A stretch of 64,000 bases of DNA, taken from NCBI GenBank assembly GCA_023415915.1, contig JAEZIZ010000083.1:124001-188000 (forward strand), read 5' to 3'. A program made the translations under genes and the position numbers. Under the pieces are notes generated by a model. It searched no databases. It saw only the letters and a program-made list of their open reading frames with translations, and was not told the DNA's origin. Position 1 is the first letter of the stretch, and each line of letters starts with the position of its first letter. Origin of the DNA: Bacillota bacterium. Its GTDB lineage: Bacteria > Bacillota > Clostridia > Christensenellales > SZUA-584. Of this stretch, positions 8,522-17,210 are shown piece by piece.

Positions 8522-8908
8522 TTACTTCGGGCTGCACTTCAGGCATTTACCATAATGCACGCAGATAAGCTCTGCGCAGGTTCCGCATGCAAACCGCTCG
8601 CGCTGGGAGGCAAGAAACGCGTCCATGCCGTTATCGCGTATATACGAGAGGTTCTCCAGCATGCTCATGCCGTATTTCGTACGGTAGCGCTTGTCAAGCT
8701 GTTTTATGCGCGCGCAGTGCTTTTCGCACCGGCTGCAATCGCTCCAGCCCTTTTCCGCAAGCCGGACGCAGCTTCTAATTGCACATTGCCTGCAGTATTC
8801 AAACGGTATATTGTCGCTTCTGCAGCCGTCGCAGTGCCTTTTCACGCGCTGGTAAGCCATGCATAACGCGCAGTTCATACCGCAGGGAGCAATCAGGGAA
8901 GCGTCCAT
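8522..8908 (-). CDS. Cysteine-rich DUF3795-like protein
   Basis: This 128-residue cytoplasmic protein has many cysteines, with the N-terminal pattern CGMNCALC typical of DUF3795 proteins. More CxxC groups follow (HCDGC, YCRQCAIRSC, CSRCEKHC) and there is a C-terminal set (CGTCAELIC, GKCLKC). The spacing suggests zinc or iron-sulfur binding. AAGGAGG precedes the ATG at 8908. It is downstream of proA on the same strand and may be cotranscribed, but no functional link is evident. The function is unknown. Confidence 0.75.
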   Translation of the reverse strand: MDASLIAPCGMNCALCMAYQRVKRHCDGCRSDNIPFEYCRQCAIRSCVRLAEKGWSDCSRCEKHCARIKQLDKRYRTKYGMSMLENLSYIRDNGMDAFLASQRERFACGTCAELICVHYGKCLKCSPK

Positions 8909-8933
8909 AACGGGCCTCCTTAAATATAAATTA

Positions 8934-10172
8934 CTATATCCTTATCTGCCCGTTTCCTCTGATGATATATTTATATGTAGTCAGCTCTTCCAAACCCATA
9001 GGCCCGCGGGCGTGCAGTTTTTGAGTGCTTATGCCTATCTCGGCGCCGAATCCGAATTCATTGCCGTCCGTAAAGCGCGTGGACGCGTTAACGTACACCG
9101 CTGCCGAGTCGACCATCTCGAGGAACTTTTCGGCGTTGCCGTAGTCTTGGGTAACTATTGTCTCCGAATGCTTGGTTGCGTACTTGTTTATATGCTCTAT
9201 CGCTTCGTCAATGTCCTTTACTACCTTTACCGCGAGTATATAGTCCAGATATTCGGTATAATAATCGTCCTCCGTCGCTTCCCTGGCGTCTATGATGCCG
9301 CGAGTCTTTTCGCAGCCACGCAGTTCGACGCCGCTGAGCTTCTTCGACACCTCAGGCAAGAAAGCCTCTGCAATGTCTTCGTGCACAAGCAGAGTTTCCG
9401 CCGCGTTGCAGACTGAAGGCCTACTCGTCTTCGCGTTCCATATGATATCGATGCCCATCTTTATATCGGCGCTCTTGTCAATATACACATGACAATTGCC
9501 GGTGCCGGTTTCTATCACGGGAATCGTGGAATTTTTAACTACGGACTGTATCAGCCCCGCGCCGCCCCGCGGTATAAGCACGTCTATTATGCCGTTTAAT
9601 CTCATAAGGTATGTTGCCGCTTCTCTTGACGTATCGTCTATAAGCTGCAAAGCGCCTGTCGGGAGCCCTGACTTATACGCCGCTTCCTCCGCGACCTTAA
9701 CTATCGCTTTGTTGGAGTTTATAGCGTCGCTGCCTCCGCGCAGCACTACGGCGTTGCCTGTCTTTATACACAGCCCTATTGCGTCTGACGTAACGTTGGG
9801 CCGCGCTTCGTATATTATGCCTACGACGCCCAGAGGCACGCGCTTCTTGCCTATAGTAAGCCCGTTGGGGCGCTTCCAGGAGCGTATTACTTCGCCCACA
9901 GGGTCGCTCAATGCCGCTATGCTCTCCAGCCCCTGCGCCATGCCTTCTATGCGGGCGGCCGAAAGCGACAGCCTGTCAAGCAGCGCCTTGCTCATGCCCT
10001 TCTCCTCGCCCGCTTTTACGTCTTTTGCGTTTTCGGAAATGATATAATCCGCGTTGTTTCTCAACGCGTCCGCAATGCTTTGCAGCACGGTGTTCTTACC
10101 GGCAATGCTCATGCTTGCAAGCTTATACGACGCCTGCTTCGCTTTCAGCGCTTTCTCTCTTACATGTTCCAT
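8934..10172 (-). CDS. proA: Gamma-glutamyl phosphate reductase
   Basis: This 412-residue member of the aldehyde dehydrogenase superfamily reduces gamma-glutamyl phosphate to glutamate semialdehyde with NADPH in proline synthesis. The catalytic cysteine is in RPSVCNAAETLL near residue 255, and GTGNCHVYID is also conserved. proB (glutamate 5-kinase), which usually precedes proA, is not in this window. It has its own promoter, overlapping that of the divergent rqcH gene. Confidence 0.97.
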   Translation of the reverse strand: MEHVREKALKAKQASYKLASMSIAGKNTVLQSIADALRNNADYIISENAKDVKAGEEKGMSKALLDRLSLSAARIEGMAQGLESIAALSDPVGEVIRSWKRPNGLTIGKKRVPLGVVGIIYEARPNVTSDAIGLCIKTGNAVVLRGGSDAINSNKAIVKVAEEAAYKSGLPTGALQLIDDTSREAATYLMRLNGIIDVLIPRGGAGLIQSVVKNSTIPVIETGTGNCHVYIDKSADIKMGIDIIWNAKTSRPSVCNAAETLLVHEDIAEAFLPEVSKKLSGVELRGCEKTRGIIDAREATEDDYYTEYLDYILAVKVVKDIDEAIEHINKYATKHSETIVTQDYGNAEKFLEMVDSAAVYVNASTRFTDGNEFGFGAEIGISTQKLHARGPMGLEELTTYKYIIRGNGQIRI

Positions 10173-10205
10173 ATCAAACGCTCCCGTGTCGGTTTTATTA
10201 CAGGC

Positions 10206-10234
10206 ATTATATCATCGTTTACAAACAATGTCAC
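10206..10234 (-). promoter_or_regulatory. Sigma-A promoter of proA
   Basis: On the minus strand GTGACA (10229-10234) and TATAAT (10206-10211) are separated by 17 bases. This sits about 35 bases upstream of the proA start and overlaps the rqcH promoter. Confidence 0.7.
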
Positions 10235-10247
10235 CGGAATGTATAAT
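10218..10247 (+). promoter_or_regulatory. Sigma-A promoter of rqcH
   Basis: TTTACA (10218-10223) and TATAAT (10242-10247) are separated by 18 bases. Transcription would start about 33 bases before the rqcH ATG. It shares about 17 bases with the divergent proA promoter, so the two probably exclude each other. Confidence 0.72.
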
Positions 10248-10286
10248 ACAAAGCGCATACAACTAGAAAATTCTTGGGGAGGACGC

Positions 10287-12014
10287 ATGACGCTTGACGG
10301 ATTAACGCTGCATTACATAGTAAAGGAAGCGGTGGACGCGCTTACGGGCAGCAAGATAGACAAGGTGCACCAGCCGCAGCCAGACACGATACTGCTGTCT
10401 TTGCGCGCGCCGGGTATCAGTAGCCGACTTCTGATAAGCGCCGGCGCAGCCGACTCGCGCATGTATATTACCGCAGCCAAGTATTCCAACCCCAAAGTTG
10501 CTCCTATGTTCTGCATGTTTCTGCGCAAGCATATAACGGGCGCTAAAGTAAAGGCTATAGAGCAAATGGGGCTTGAGCGCGTCGTCAACATAACGCTGGA
10601 AACGAAGGACGATTTGGGGCTGCCTCACGAGCTTACGCTTGTTGCCGAGCTGATGGGAAAGTACTCGAATATAATACTTAAAAACGAGCAGGATGTTATA
10701 CTGGACAGCTTGCGCCACGTATCGAGCGCCCAGAGCCGCGTCCGCTGCGTGCTGCCCTCGCTTAAGTACGAGCTTCCCCAGTCAAACAAGCTTAACCCGA
10801 TGAGCGTATCGGAAGCGACGCTTGTAGAGATGCTCAAAAAGCGCGGCACTAGAAAGCTTAAGGATTACCTCTCAAAGCTGCTGCAGGGCGTTTCGGGGCA
10901 GACTGCGGACGAGATAATATATAGGTATATGCCGCAAGGCTACGAGCCGCAGCCTCGCGAGGCGGAAAAGCTCGCCGATCTTATACTTTCGTTCTTCAAC
11001 GGCCAAACGCCCGAACCCACGATGTACCTACACGATAATGTGCCTTTCTTTTATTCGCCGTACAAATACATAAGCGTATCCGCAAACAATGCAAAGACAT
11101 ACGGCAGCGCCAACGAGCTTGCCGACGCTTATTATACCGCTTTGAGCGAAATACGCGAATTCAAAGCAAAGCGTGATTCTCTGCAGAGGCTGGTTTCAAA
11201 GCGGCTCGAGAAACATAACGCGCTGCTCGCAAAGCAGTCCGATGCTATAGAGCAGGCTAAAAAAGCGGACAGCTATAAAGCAATAGGCGATATGATAACC
11301 GCGAACATATACCGAATAAAAAAGGGCATGACTTCCGTTGCCGCCGAGGATTACATCACGGGACAGCAGATGCTTATAGAGCTTAACCCCCGGCTATCCC
11401 CCGCCGCAAACGCGCAGGCAAATTACAGAAAATACGCAAAGCTCAAATCGGGCATGGATATAATGAAGAAACGCATGGAAGAGAACAAAGCCGAGATAGA
11501 ATTTCTCGAAAGCGTTTTGGTGTCGCTGGAGTCTTCGGAAACCGCGGACGAGCTTTCAGAGACTGAGTTCGAGCTTTCAAGGGCGGGCGTCATATCAGTA
11601 AAGACCGCCGCTGTCAAAGCTACGGAAAAGCCTTCAGAGCCTCATAAGTTTATTTCATCCGACGGATATACGTTCTTTGCAGGCAAAAACAACCGCCAGA
11701 ACGATACGCTTACGATGAAGACCGCTTCGCCCGACGACATATGGCTGCACACAAAGGACATACCCGGTTCGCACGTTGTCATTATCCGACCCGGTGAAAG
11801 TGTGCCTGACAATACGCTATTTGAGGCCGCTACCGTTGCCGCGACTCTCAGCAAAGCAAAAGGCACCGCTAAGATTGCCGTAGATTACACGCGCGTTAAA
11901 AACGTGCGCAAGCCCGGAGGCGCAAAGCCCGGCATGGTGGTGTACGATAAATACAACACAGTGCTCGTAAGCCCCGATAAAACGCTTTTTGATAAGCTTC
12001 TGGTTAAGCAGTAA
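10287..12014 (+). CDS. rqcH: Ribosome quality control protein RqcH (NFACT / FbpA family)
   Basis: This 575-residue protein has the NFACT layout: an N-terminal NFACT-N domain, a helix-hairpin-helix region, a coiled coil (about 285-450) and a C-terminal NFACT-R/DUF814 domain with DDIWLHTKDIPGSHVVI. The family binds stalled 50S subunits and adds alanine tails to nascent chains. The start is the ATG at 10287 because GGGGAGG lies at 10276-10282; the frame continues upstream into the proA region without support. At residues 97-98, where the characterised enzyme has Asp-Arg, this protein has Glu97-Arg98 (GLERVV). Older annotation would call it fibronectin-binding protein. Confidence 0.9.
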   Translation: MTLDGLTLHYIVKEAVDALTGSKIDKVHQPQPDTILLSLRAPGISSRLLISAGAADSRMYITAAKYSNPKVAPMFCMFLRKHITGAKVKAIEQMGLERVVNITLETKDDLGLPHELTLVAELMGKYSNIILKNEQDVILDSLRHVSSAQSRVRCVLPSLKYELPQSNKLNPMSVSEATLVEMLKKRGTRKLKDYLSKLLQGVSGQTADEIIYRYMPQGYEPQPREAEKLADLILSFFNGQTPEPTMYLHDNVPFFYSPYKYISVSANNAKTYGSANELADAYYTALSEIREFKAKRDSLQRLVSKRLEKHNALLAKQSDAIEQAKKADSYKAIGDMITANIYRIKKGMTSVAAEDYITGQQMLIELNPRLSPAANAQANYRKYAKLKSGMDIMKKRMEENKAEIEFLESVLVSLESSETADELSETEFELSRAGVISVKTAAVKATEKPSEPHKFISSDGYTFFAGKNNRQNDTLTMKTASPDDIWLHTKDIPGSHVVIIRPGESVPDNTLFEAATVAATLSKAKGTAKIAVDYTRVKNVRKPGGAKPGMVVYDKYNTVLVSPDKTLFDKLLVKQ

Positions 12015-12040
12015 TATGTTTTATGGTATTAACTGGTTTT

Positions 12041-12068
12041 GTCATTCCGAGCGCAGCGAGAAATCTTT
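12041..12068. repeat. Single arm of the GTCATTC dispersed repeat
   Basis: GTCATTCCGAGCGCAGCGAG followed by AAATCTTT matches one arm of the repeat elements at 25371, 25505, 54377 and 54544. Here only one arm is present, just downstream of rqcH. Confidence 0.7.
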
Positions 12069-12146
12069 AGCGCTTTGCCTTTGTATTTTTAAATTTCTGA
12101 AAAACTATTCGTTGCTCCAACACTTAACGTTTATTTTTATCATAAT

Positions 12147-12172
12147 AAAAAAGACCTTGCGGTCTTTTTGTT
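12147..12172. terminator. Bidirectional terminator between rqcH and yajC
   Basis: AAAAAGACC (12148-12156) pairs with GGTCTTTTT (12161-12169) around TTGC. There are T runs on both strands, serving the convergent rqcH and yajC. Confidence 0.88.
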
Positions 12173-12181
12173 TATTCGAAA

Positions 12182-12505
12182 TTACTTTTTCTCAATAGTA
12201 TTTTCTTCGTCAACTTCCGCGTCTTCAACCGTCGCTATCGCGCCCTTTGTGAAAACGAGACGGACTTTATCGGGCATAGCCTCTATCGTAACAAGGTCTT
12301 CCTTGACTGCGACTATTTTGCCGTACATGCCGCCTATAGTCTTGACCATCTTACCGGGCACCATGCTTTCCATCATCTGCTGCATCTGCTTTTTCCTCTT
12401 TCTCTGAGGAATGACCATTAGCAGTACCATGGCGACAACCATTACAATAAGCAGACCCCACTGAGATATAAAATCCATAAAACCGTTTCCCGTATTTGCT
12501 GGCAT
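12182..12505 (-). CDS. yajC: Preprotein translocase subunit YajC
   Basis: This 107-residue protein has one N-terminal membrane segment (about residues 12-33, WGLLIVMVVAMVLLMVI). A basic stretch (PQRKRKKQ) follows, then a cytoplasmic KOW-like domain with VKTIGGMYGKIVAV. It associates with SecDF and the Sec translocon. The start at 12505 has GGTGG upstream. It follows tgt on the minus strand, the usual ruv-queA-tgt-yajC order, and ends at a bidirectional terminator. Confidence 0.94.
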   Translation of the reverse strand: MPANTGNGFMDFISQWGLLIVMVVAMVLLMVIPQRKRKKQMQQMMESMVPGKMVKTIGGMYGKIVAVKEDLVTIEAMPDKVRLVFTKGAIATVEDAEVDEENTIEKK

Positions 12506-12668
12506 CTTTCCACCATCCTTTTCTTTTGCGTTTTTCGATATCTATCAGTAAACCGGAATACTTGAACCGCAAAAAAGTACCGCAGTCTTCCATTCCATTT
12601 TCACTTCATATATCTTCGAGTATATATACTATATTAGAGACCGTCAAATATCAACCTATTTTTGATGA

Positions 12669-13778
12669 TTATGCGTTATAATTTGCAAAAAATTCATCTC
12701 TGTACTGCTTAAAATACCCTCCGTCTATGGCCGTCCTTATCTCTTTCATAAACTCTACCGTAGCGTGCACGTTGTGTATAGAGAGCAGCGTAGCGCCGAG
12801 TATCTCCCCAGCCTTTACGAGATGGCGTATATATGCGCGCGTAAAATTGCGGCACGCATAGCAGGAGCACCCTTCTTCTATCGGCTTAAAGTCCCGCGTG
12901 TATTCCGCGTTGCGTATCACCAGCCTGCCGCGCTTTGTAAGCGCCGTGCCGTTCCGCGCTATGCGTGTCTGCAGCACGCAGTCGAACATATCGACGCCGC
13001 GCGCCACGCCGTCTATTATAAAATCAAAAGTGCCAACGCCCATCAGGTACCTTGGCTTATTTGAAGGCAGCAGCGGCACTACGACGTCGAGCATTTCGTT
13101 CATCGTTGCCTTTGGCTCGCCGACGCTTAAGCCCCCTATGCCGTTGCCGGGAAAGTCCATAGCCGCAATGGCTTTCGCGCTCTCTATGCGCAGATCGGCA
13201 AATGTGCCTCCCTGCACTATGCCGAACAGCGCCTGGTCTTCCCGAGTCTTTGCGGCCTTGCAGCGCTCCGCCCACCTGTTCGTACGCTCCATCGCGGCGG
13301 CGACGCGGTTGTATTCCGCGGGGAATTCAACGCATTCGTCGAACGCCATTATTATATCGGCGCCCAGCGCCTGCTCTATCTCCATAACCTTTTCGGGGGT
13401 AAACAGATGCTTTGAGCCGTCAAGGTGCGACGAGAAATGTACGCCCTCTTCGGATATCTTCCTCAAAGCGCCCAGCGAAAAAACCTGAAAACCGCCGCTG
13501 TCGGTAAGTATGGGCCTGTCCCAGCACATGAACTTATGAAGCCCTCCGGCCTCTTTTACAAGCTCATGCCCCGGCCTCATATAAAGGTGATATGTGTTTG
13601 AAAGTATTATCTCCGCACCCGCTTCCTTTACCTGCTCGGGCGTAAGCGCCTTTACTGTAGCCTGCGTGCCCACCGGCATATATACGGGCGTTTCAATGCT
13701 GCCGTGAGGCGTATCTATGCGGCCTCTGCGCGCCAGCGTGTCGCTGCACGTCTTGGTTAATGTAAAATGTATGGACAT
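12669..13778 (-). CDS. tgt: tRNA-guanine transglycosylase (queuosine synthesis)
   Basis: This 369-residue enzyme exchanges guanine 34 for preQ1 in GUN-anticodon tRNAs. The general acid Asp93 is in TDSGGFQ. The nucleophile Asp266 is in FDCV. The zinc site is Cys304, Cys306, Cys309 and His335. GGLSVGE near 215-221 also fits. Odd point: the usual CV(L/M)PTR block reads CVLQTR here, with Gln270 (CAG) for Pro. It lies downstream of the PBP gene and of queA, which acts next in the pathway. Confidence 0.97.
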   Translation of the reverse strand: MSIHFTLTKTCSDTLARRGRIDTPHGSIETPVYMPVGTQATVKALTPEQVKEAGAEIILSNTYHLYMRPGHELVKEAGGLHKFMCWDRPILTDSGGFQVFSLGALRKISEEGVHFSSHLDGSKHLFTPEKVMEIEQALGADIIMAFDECVEFPAEYNRVAAAMERTNRWAERCKAAKTREDQALFGIVQGGTFADLRIESAKAIAAMDFPGNGIGGLSVGEPKATMNEMLDVVVPLLPSNKPRYLMGVGTFDFIIDGVARGVDMFDCVLQTRIARNGTALTKRGRLVIRNAEYTRDFKPIEEGCSCYACRNFTRAYIRHLVKAGEILGATLLSIHNVHATVEFMKEIRTAIDGGYFKQYRDEFFANYNA

Positions 13779-13915
13779 CGTTCCTCCGTAGCTGCGTTTG
13801 CATTATTATGGCGCCCATAACGCGCTAATGCAGTTTTTACATTATACCATATCCCGTGAACGCCGCAACATCTATGCATTTATAAATGCTACGAAGAAAG
13901 CATATTCTTTGATTG

Positions 13916-15928
13916 TCAGTCTGCGTATATAGAGCGCAATATTGGTATTACATAATGGCTGCCTTCCCTGCCCTTTACGTCCTCTATCATCGCCACGGCA
14001 AGGCACTGCTTCGCGTTTTTGTCAGCGGGGTAAACAATGAACCACCCAAGCTCCGTGCCTTCCTTATCGTCCTTTGATTTTTTTATCTCGGCAGTGCCTG
14101 TCTTTCCTGCGTAACTCGCGCCGTCTATCCTGAACGAATGGCCGGTGCCGTCCGGGTTTTCAATAACCTTCACCATAGCGCTTTTAACGGCGCTTACCGC
14201 ACCTTCCGTAAACACGTTTTCCTTCCAGACAGTCGGGGTTTTGCCCTTTTCGAGGTAAGGCGCCATCATATCGCCGCCGTTTAAAAACGCAGAATAAATC
14301 GAAGCCATATGTACGGGATTTACCTCCACCCTGCCTTGCCCGAAGCCGCTGTTAGCAACGTCTATCTCGTCCGCAAACTTAAGGTCCGTGCCAAAATAGG
14401 AACGGCCGAGGCCGAATTCAAACGGCACGTCTTCGCCGAAGCCTATGCTTTTAAGTCCGTCTGCAAGCGCGCTGCCGCCAATTTTCAGAGCGGCTTTTGC
14501 GAAATATATGTTGTCAGAGTATATAAGCGCGTTTGTAACGTTTGCCGCGCCTATGTATTGCTTCAGCGTGGATATGCTGTACTCCTTCCAGCTTTCTTTC
14601 TTCCACGTCTTTCCGCTGGGCCCGAAGTCCTCTTCTGCCGTAAACGCGCCGCCGCTGAGCCCGAGCGCCGCTATAATCGGCTTAATTGACGAGCCCGGCG
14701 CGTACGTCGCTTTAAAGCGGTTATACATGGGACGCGTTTGTTCGTTGTTGTATTCGTTCCACCGCTCCTCCGTCAGTCCCAGTATAAAATCGTTGGGGTC
14801 GTAAGACGGCGTGCTTACAAGCGCGAGTACCTCTCCGGTCTTCGGGTCCATAACGACCGCGGTTCCCTTGTCGTTCTTCATCTGCTCATACAGTTTGGCC
14901 TGCAGCCCGGAGTCTATCGTGAGCGTTACGTTTTCTCCGTTGCGTTCCTCGATGGTTGCGAGCACCTGCTTTTCGTTGCCGTCCTTGTCCGCTATGTATA
15001 TCTTACAGCCGTCAACGCCGCGTAAGCGCTCTTCGAGTAGCTTTTCCATGCCCACCTTGCCTATCAGGCTGTCGGCCTTATACCCTTCGCCGGGATGCTC
15101 GTCCAACTCTTCTTTAGTGATGCTGCGTATGTAACCGGTAAGAGCCGCGGCGGCAGGGCCGAGTTTATACACTCTGTCCTGCACGGTATTGAGCCCTGTT
15201 CCCTTTATAGCCAGCAGCTGCGCCTTTTTCTCCTCGTCGGTATACGATATGTTTCTGAGCGGAACAAAAAGGTCGTCTTTCACCCATTTTTCGGACAGCT
15301 TGGCGTTTATGTCTTCCACAGTCATTCCGAGTATCTGAGCCACTGTGGCGATATCTGCCTCGCGCGTTTCTGGGTTCATCTTTCCGGGTACAAAGCCTAC
15401 CGAATATACGTCGGCCTTACCCACTATAAGTTCCTCATGCCTGTCGAGTATGCTTCCGCGCTCGCCTTTAAGAGTTTTTACGCGCACCTTATCGTCGTCG
15501 TTAAGGCCGGGGAATATTATGTTGGAGCTCCATTCGAGCTTATATACGCCGTCATACTCCCCGAACTCCGCCGTGTTGGGGAATTTGATCTGCCCCGCCT
15601 GCGTCTCCATCGACGTCATGTATTTGACCACATTTCCGTCACTCGTTACGTCGGATATTGTTATGTTCTTTGCATCTATGCCCTCGTATATGTTTTTATT
15701 GCGCTTTATGAATTCGTCTTTGGACATCGTGCTGTTTTCACTGATGTAACTGTACATGCGTTCATAGTCCCTGTCGTTAATTGCGGACATATACGCCTTT
15801 AAAATATCCTCCGAGCTGACCGGCTCGGCTGAAGTCGGCTCGGCTGTTGACACTGGGTTTGCGCACGCAGCCGAGACGATTATCAATACAGCTATAATTA
15901 AACACAATATAAAACGTTTCTTATCCAA
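13916..15928 (-). CDS. Class B3-like penicillin-binding protein (transpeptidase with MecA-N domain)
   Basis: This 670-residue transpeptidase has an N-terminal hydrophobic segment ending in a lipobox-like SAAC (Cys22). An NTF2-like MecA-N domain follows (about 38-150), then a PBP dimer domain starting at GERGSILDR (156-164). The C-terminal transpeptidase domain has Ser413-x-x-Lys416 (GSSIK), Ser471-Asp-Asn473 and Lys609-Thr-Gly-Thr612. This domain order is that of low-affinity PBPs such as S. aureus PBP2a, E. faecium PBP5 and B. subtilis PBP3. The start is TTG at 15926-15928 with GGAG upstream. It has its own promoter and sits between queA and tgt, an unusual neighbour for a cell-wall enzyme. 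Confidence 0.9.
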   Translation of the reverse strand: MDKKRFILCLIIAVLIIVSAACANPVSTAEPTSAEPVSSEDILKAYMSAINDRDYERMYSYISENSTMSKDEFIKRNKNIYEGIDAKNITISDVTSDGNVVKYMTSMETQAGQIKFPNTAEFGEYDGVYKLEWSSNIIFPGLNDDDKVRVKTLKGERGSILDRHEELIVGKADVYSVGFVPGKMNPETREADIATVAQILGMTVEDINAKLSEKWVKDDLFVPLRNISYTDEEKKAQLLAIKGTGLNTVQDRVYKLGPAAAALTGYIRSITKEELDEHPGEGYKADSLIGKVGMEKLLEERLRGVDGCKIYIADKDGNEKQVLATIEERNGENVTLTIDSGLQAKLYEQMKNDKGTAVVMDPKTGEVLALVSTPSYDPNDFILGLTEERWNEYNNEQTRPMYNRFKATYAPGSSIKPIIAALGLSGGAFTAEEDFGPSGKTWKKESWKEYSISTLKQYIGAANVTNALIYSDNIYFAKAALKIGGSALADGLKSIGFGEDVPFEFGLGRSYFGTDLKFADEIDVANSGFGQGRVEVNPVHMASIYSAFLNGGDMMAPYLEKGKTPTVWKENVFTEGAVSAVKSAMVKVIENPDGTGHSFRIDGASYAGKTGTAEIKKSKDDKEGTELGWFIVYPADKNAKQCLAVAMIEDVKGREGSHYVIPILRSIYAD

Positions 15929-15974
15929 CTCGAATTCTCCGTTTCATCTGACAGAATGATTCTATTTACCATTT

Positions 15975-16003
15975 ATTATATCTTATATATCTTTTGTACT
16001 CAA
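15975..16003 (-). promoter_or_regulatory. Sigma-A promoter of the PBP gene
   Basis: On the minus strand TTGAGT (15998-16003) and TATAAT (15975-15980) are 17 bases apart, about 45 bases before the TTG start. It allows the PBP gene and perhaps tgt-yajC to be expressed separately from queA. Confidence 0.65.
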
Positions 16004-16120
16004 ATACAAAATGTGATATCCTTTGTGAATATTTGCATGAAAATTACAAAGCCATACCTTTTATTTCACTCTTGTTCATTCGATACGGCTTAAACTGGAT
16101 AGTATTGTATTTTTTCGGGA

Positions 16121-17140
16121 TTATAATATGAGCATGGCGTCACCGAAGCTGAAGAAGCGGTATCTTAGCTCAACCGCCTGCCTATACAGCTCGAGCACCT
16201 TTTCTCTTCCTGCGAACGCCGAAACGAGCATGAGCAGCGTAGATTCCGGCAAATGGAAGTTGGTTATCATAGCGTCCACAGCTTTAAATCTGTAACCGGG
16301 AGTTATGAATATGCCGGTGTTACCGCTGCCCGCGTGAATTGTTCCGCTTTCATCGGAAACCGTCTCGAGCGTGCGCACGCTCGTCGTGCCTACGGCTATT
16401 ATCCTTCCGCCCTTCTTGCGAGCTCCGTTTATCAAAGAGGCCGCGTTTTCGGATACCGAATAGTATTCTTCGTGCATTATATGGTCTTCTACGTTTTCCG
16501 ATTTGACTGGCCGGAACGTACCCAAGCCTACGTGCAGCAGCAGACGCGCTATGCTTACTCCGCTTTCTTCTATGCTTTTAAGCAGCTTGGGCGTAAAATG
16601 CAGCCCCGCGGTGGGCGCGGCAGCCGAGCCCTGTTCTTTGGCGTACACTGTCTGATACCGCGTCTTGTCGGCAAGCTTCTCATGTATGTATGGAGGCAGA
16701 GGCATTTCTCCCAGCTCGTCGAGTATCTTTTCAAACACCCCGTCGTATAAAAAGCATACTTCCGTGACCCCTTCCTGCTTCTTTTCAAGTATCTTTGCCG
16801 AAAGCTTACCCGAAAAATCCACAGTGTCGCCGATCTTTAGCTTTCTGCCCGGCTTCATTATTACGTCCCAATTTGTAAGCGACAAGCGTTTAAGAAGCAA
16901 GAATTCGCACGCGCGCCCATCGCGTTTTTCTCCGTACAGCCTTGCGGGTATTACTTTCGTCTCGTTTATTACGAGCACGTCTTCGGGTTTTAAGTATTCC
17001 GTTATGTCGGAAAACACCTTGTGCTGCACTTCGCCGGTTTTCCTGTTGTAAACAAAAAGCCTTGACTTGTCGCGCTCGGCAATAGGCGTCTGCGCTATAA
17101 GGCTTTCGTCAAGGTCGTAATAAAAATCGCTTGTCTTCAA
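16121..17140 (-). CDS. queA: S-adenosylmethionine:tRNA ribosyltransferase-isomerase
   Basis: This 339-residue enzyme transfers the ribosyl part of S-adenosylmethionine to preQ1 in tRNA, forming epoxyqueuosine. The N-terminal FYYDLDESLIAQ, the GLHFTP block near residue 183 and the GTTSVRTLE block are typical of QueA. The start is TTG at 17138-17140 with GGAGG eight bases upstream. It follows ruvB after a strong hairpin and precedes the PBP gene and tgt. Confidence 0.97.
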   Translation of the reverse strand: MKTSDFYYDLDESLIAQTPIAERDKSRLFVYNRKTGEVQHKVFSDITEYLKPEDVLVINETKVIPARLYGEKRDGRACEFLLLKRLSLTNWDVIMKPGRKLKIGDTVDFSGKLSAKILEKKQEGVTEVCFLYDGVFEKILDELGEMPLPPYIHEKLADKTRYQTVYAKEQGSAAAPTAGLHFTPKLLKSIEESGVSIARLLLHVGLGTFRPVKSENVEDHIMHEEYYSVSENAASLINGARKKGGRIIAVGTTSVRTLETVSDESGTIHAGSGNTGIFITPGYRFKAVDAMITNFHLPESTLLMLVSAFAGREKVLELYRQAVELRYRFFSFGDAMLIL

Positions 17141-17159
17141 CTATTCCTCCGTTAAACAA

Positions 17160-17190
17160 CCAAAAAGCCTCACGGCTTTTTGGGGACCCC
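17160..17190 (-). terminator. Hairpin between ruvB and queA
   Basis: CCAAAAAGCC (17160-17169) and GGCTTTTTGG (17174-17183) form a perfect 10-bp stem with a TCAC loop. GGGGACCCC (17182-17190) adjoins it. On the minus strand TTGTTT follows, so it may partly end ruvCAB transcripts before queA. Confidence 0.6.
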
Positions 17191-17210
17191 GTTTTTTCAC
17201 CTCGAAAAAC

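Noticed and set aside
10080..10286. Upstream extension of the rqcH frame by 69 codons
   Set aside because: It overlaps proA and its promoter; GGGGAGG and the family N-terminus fix the start at 10287.
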